Program-made: the position numbers and the translations under genes
Assembly (NCBI GenBank): GCA_013698165.1
Contig: JACCVN010000191.1
Span: 1-7,950 of the forward strand
Source of the DNA: Parachlamydiaceae bacterium
GTDB taxonomy: Bacteria > Chlamydiota > Chlamydiia > Chlamydiales > Parachlamydiaceae
DNA: 7,950 nucleotides
Direction of reading: 5' to 3'
The notes under the pieces: generated by a model
Database searches by the model: none
The model's input: only the letters and a program-made list of their open reading frames with translations
Told to the model about the DNA's origin: nothing
Shown here: positions 6,255 to 7,950 of the stretch, in pieces
Layout: the number at the start of each line of letters is the position of its first letter
Position numbering within the stretch: the first letter of the stretch is position 1

Positions 6255-7738
6255 CAAAGACAATCTTCGAGAAATCACAATCTAAACAGCGCTCATACAG
6301 CATTCCACGCCAATGGAGCGCTCTCGGAACATATCAACCGCCAAAAGAGCTTTGTCGTAATAGCGAACTGATGCTGCCAGAAATTTCTGAGATCGATCTG
6401 ACGCGTCACTTTGCAGAACTCGCCCATAGAAATGTGGGTATCGACAATTGCTTTTATCCTCTCGGAAGCTGCACAATGAAACTTAATCCGCGAGTGAATG
6501 AACTGGCTGCAGCCCTTGCAGGTTTTACTAGAACACATCCTTTGGCACCAAATGGAGCCATTCAAGGAAACCTTCAGTTAATCGTTGAACTGGTGGACAT
6601 GCTCTGTGAAATATCAGGGATGTCTGCAGGAACGCTACTACCTAATGCAGGTTCCCAGGGCGAGTTTATCGGTATTCAAATGATCTCTGCCTATCACAAA
6701 GATCGTAAAGACGATGCACGCACAGAAATTATCATCCCAGACAATGCCCATGGCACTAATCCGGCAACTGCAGCAATGGCAGGCTATAAAGCTATCTGTG
6801 TGAGGTCGAATGCTTCCGGCGACATTGATTTTGAACATTTAAAAGAATTGGTTTCTGAGCGAACTGCAGGCCTGATGCTTACAAATCCAAATACTCTCGG
6901 ACTATTTAGTCCAAAGATATTGGAAATTACAGACCTGATCCATAGGCATGGTGGTCTTCTTTACTATGACGGAGCCAACTTAAATCCGTTGTTAAATGTC
7001 GCACGTCCCGGTGATATGGGGTTTGATGTCATGCACATTAACTTACATAAAACTTTTTCTACGCCCCATGGTGGCGGAGGACCAGGTTCAGGGCCGGTCC
7101 TGTGCAATGACAAGCTTAAGCCCTTCCTTCCAGTCCCTAGAGTAGAAAAGAAAGGCAACAACTATAAAGTTCTCTGGCAATATGAAAAGAGCATTGGCAG
7201 GATTGCTTCATTCCATGGCAATTTTGGAATCTACTTGCGCGCCTATCTTTATGCCAAGCTGCATGGTCATTACGGTTTAAGAAGAATTGCTGAAATTGCT
7301 GTTTTGAATGCCAACTATTTAAAAAAGCAGTTAGGCTCTCTTTTTACTCTTCCTTTTCCACAACACTGCATGCATGAATTTGTGATTCAAGCAGACAACT
7401 ATCTGGACAAAGGAATACGTGCATTGGATATCGCAAAACGCTTGTTGGATTATGGCGTGCACGCCCCTACAATCTATTTTCCACTGATCATCAGAGAATG
7501 CATGCTGATCGAACCCACAGAAAGCGAATCCAAAGATACCCTAGACAACTTTATTGGGATCATGAAACTCATCGTCGCAGAAATCCAAACCAACCCCGAG
7601 ATTGTTCGGACTGCCCCCCACACCAAACCTGTCACAAGGCTAGATGAAGTGCTTGCAGCCAAAAAGCCCATCCTCAAACATGACGGAGAAAGCTTACCGG
7701 AAGCCCCAGCAACTACAAACCACTATCCAACGGTATAG
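6251..7738 (+). CDS. gcvPB: Glycine dehydrogenase (decarboxylating) subunit 2, PLP-binding
   Basis: 495 residues, about the usual length for subunit 2. It carries the pyridoxal phosphate of the split P-protein: the motif HINLHKTFSTPHGGGGPG (262-279) puts the Schiff-base lysine at K267. Other signatures are FYPLGSCTMKLNPR (68-81), LLPNAGSQGEF (129-139), IPDNAHGTNPA (162-172) and LTNPNTLGLF (210-219). The ATG at 6251 overlaps the gcvPA stop by four bases and has only a weak GG upstream, so translation probably depends on ribosomes finishing gcvPA. The C-terminal tail after about residue 465 is low in recognisable motifs. The TAG stop is 2 bases before the repeat array, so the repeats sit in the 3' untranslated region and do not alter the protein. 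Confidence 0.97.
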   Translation: MTKTIFEKSQSKQRSYSIPRQWSALGTYQPPKELCRNSELMLPEISEIDLTRHFAELAHRNVGIDNCFYPLGSCTMKLNPRVNELAAALAGFTRTHPLAPNGAIQGNLQLIVELVDMLCEISGMSAGTLLPNAGSQGEFIGIQMISAYHKDRKDDARTEIIIPDNAHGTNPATAAMAGYKAICVRSNASGDIDFEHLKELVSERTAGLMLTNPNTLGLFSPKILEITDLIHRHGGLLYYDGANLNPLLNVARPGDMGFDVMHINLHKTFSTPHGGGGPGSGPVLCNDKLKPFLPVPRVEKKGNNYKVLWQYEKSIGRIASFHGNFGIYLRAYLYAKLHGHYGLRRIAEIAVLNANYLKKQLGSLFTLPFPQHCMHEFVIQADNYLDKGIRALDIAKRLLDYGVHAPTIYFPLIIRECMLIEPTESESKDTLDNFIGIMKLIVAEIQTNPEIVRTAPHTKPVTRLDEVLAAKKPILKHDGESLPEAPATTNHYPTV

Positions 7739-7740
7739 TA

Positions 7741-7844
7741 CGGAGCCTGCTGCGTCGAGCGCGTAGCCTGCTGCGTCTCGCGTAGCCTGCTGCGTCTCGC
7801 GTAGCCTGCTGCGTCTCGCGTAGCCTGCTGCGTCTCGCAGCAGG
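7741..7844. repeat. Tandem array of a 19-bp GC-rich unit with hairpin cap
   Basis: Four exact head-to-tail copies of cgtagcctgctgcgtctcg occupy 7762-7780, 7781-7799, 7800-7818 and 7819-7837. They are preceded by a diverged 21-base copy (7741-7761) with a changed end (cgagcg). The array closes with cagcagg (7838-7844), which pairs with the last unit: 7824-7832 and 7836-7844 form a perfect 9-bp stem with a TCT loop. There are no spacers between units, so it is not a CRISPR array. GC content is far higher than in the flanking DNA. The hairpin might end or stabilise the gcv transcript; the only T-rich stretch after it (ccttttac) is about 10 bases away, so terminator function is uncertain. Confidence 0.93.
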
Positions 7845-7927
7845 TAGACTAAACCTTTTACAAACCTACACTTCATCTTAAACACACTTTTGCTTGCATT
7901 GCTTTTATTTGCCTATTCGCGCTGGCA

Positions 7928-7950
7928 CCTGCTGCGAGACGCAGCAGGCT
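7928..7950. repeat. Inverted copy of the array's hairpin cap, at the window edge
   Basis: These 23 bases are the exact reverse complement of 7822-7844. They fold into the same 9-bp stem (7928-7936 with 7940-7948), here with an AGA loop. The stretch 7935-7950 matches the first 16 bases of the 19-bp unit read on the opposite strand, so an inverted array may continue past the window. The 83 bases between the two copies are AT-rich and show no gene. Confidence 0.85.

Noticed and set aside
4905..7738. A single gcvP broken by a frameshift
   Set aside because: Both halves have normal lengths, own starts and the expected domain split, joined by a regular ATGA overlap; this is the known two-subunit form.
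7741..7844. CRISPR array
   Set aside because: The units are only 19 bp and adjoin directly with no unique spacers.
7694..7885. Minus-strand small protein with repeated RDAAGYA-like residues
   Set aside because: It is produced by reading through the tandem repeat and the end of gcvPB; there is no convincing start or ribosome binding site.

Overview
The window is an ordinary-looking bacterial gene block on the + strand. It holds a membrane-anchored SurA/PpiD-like envelope protein, a small CBM9/DOMON-like protein of unknown role, and a complete set of the dedicated glycine cleavage system genes in the order gcvT-gcvH-gcvPA-gcvPB. A GC-rich palindromic repeat array follows immediately. The five genes fill 340-7738 almost without gaps, and no gene is convincingly encoded on the - strand.

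Organism: base composition is moderate to AT-rich. The N-terminus of the 790-residue protein and the CBM9-like protein both resemble, from memory, proteins of environmental Chlamydiae (Parachlamydia/Waddlia/Simkania type), so that is my best guess. It rests on recalled resemblance only. The two-subunit P-protein and the TGYTGAGGYE variant in GcvT are also familiar from other groups, including Bacteroidetes, so the assignment is tentative.

Layout: 1-339 is a non-coding leader with a short GC-rich island (about 74-130), an isolated TATAAT and a good ribosome binding site for the first gene. 340-2712 encodes the envelope protein. 2714-3373 encodes the CBM9-like protein, starting one base after the previous stop. 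Its gene carries a 14-bp perfect hairpin near its start and a 22-bp perfect hairpin over its stop codon. After a short gap come gcvT (3452-4531), gcvH (4540-4902), gcvPA (4905-6254) and gcvPB (6251-7738), packed with gaps of 8 and 2 bases and a 4-base overlap. Starting 2 bases after the gcvPB stop is a tandem array of a 19-bp unit capped by a perfect hairpin; 83 bases further on, an inverted copy runs off the window edge.

How the genes work together: GcvPA and GcvPB form the PLP-dependent glycine decarboxylase. GcvH carries the aminomethyl group on a lipoyl-lysine. GcvT releases ammonia and passes the one-carbon unit to tetrahydrofolate. The fourth component, dihydrolipoamide dehydrogenase, and the lipoylation enzymes are not in this window. 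The first two genes look like a separate transcription unit with an envelope-related role, divided from gcv by the long hairpin, although no clear promoter is visible before gcvT.

The least ordinary parts are the palindromic sequences, not the genes. I do not see evidence for a new defence or mobile system.
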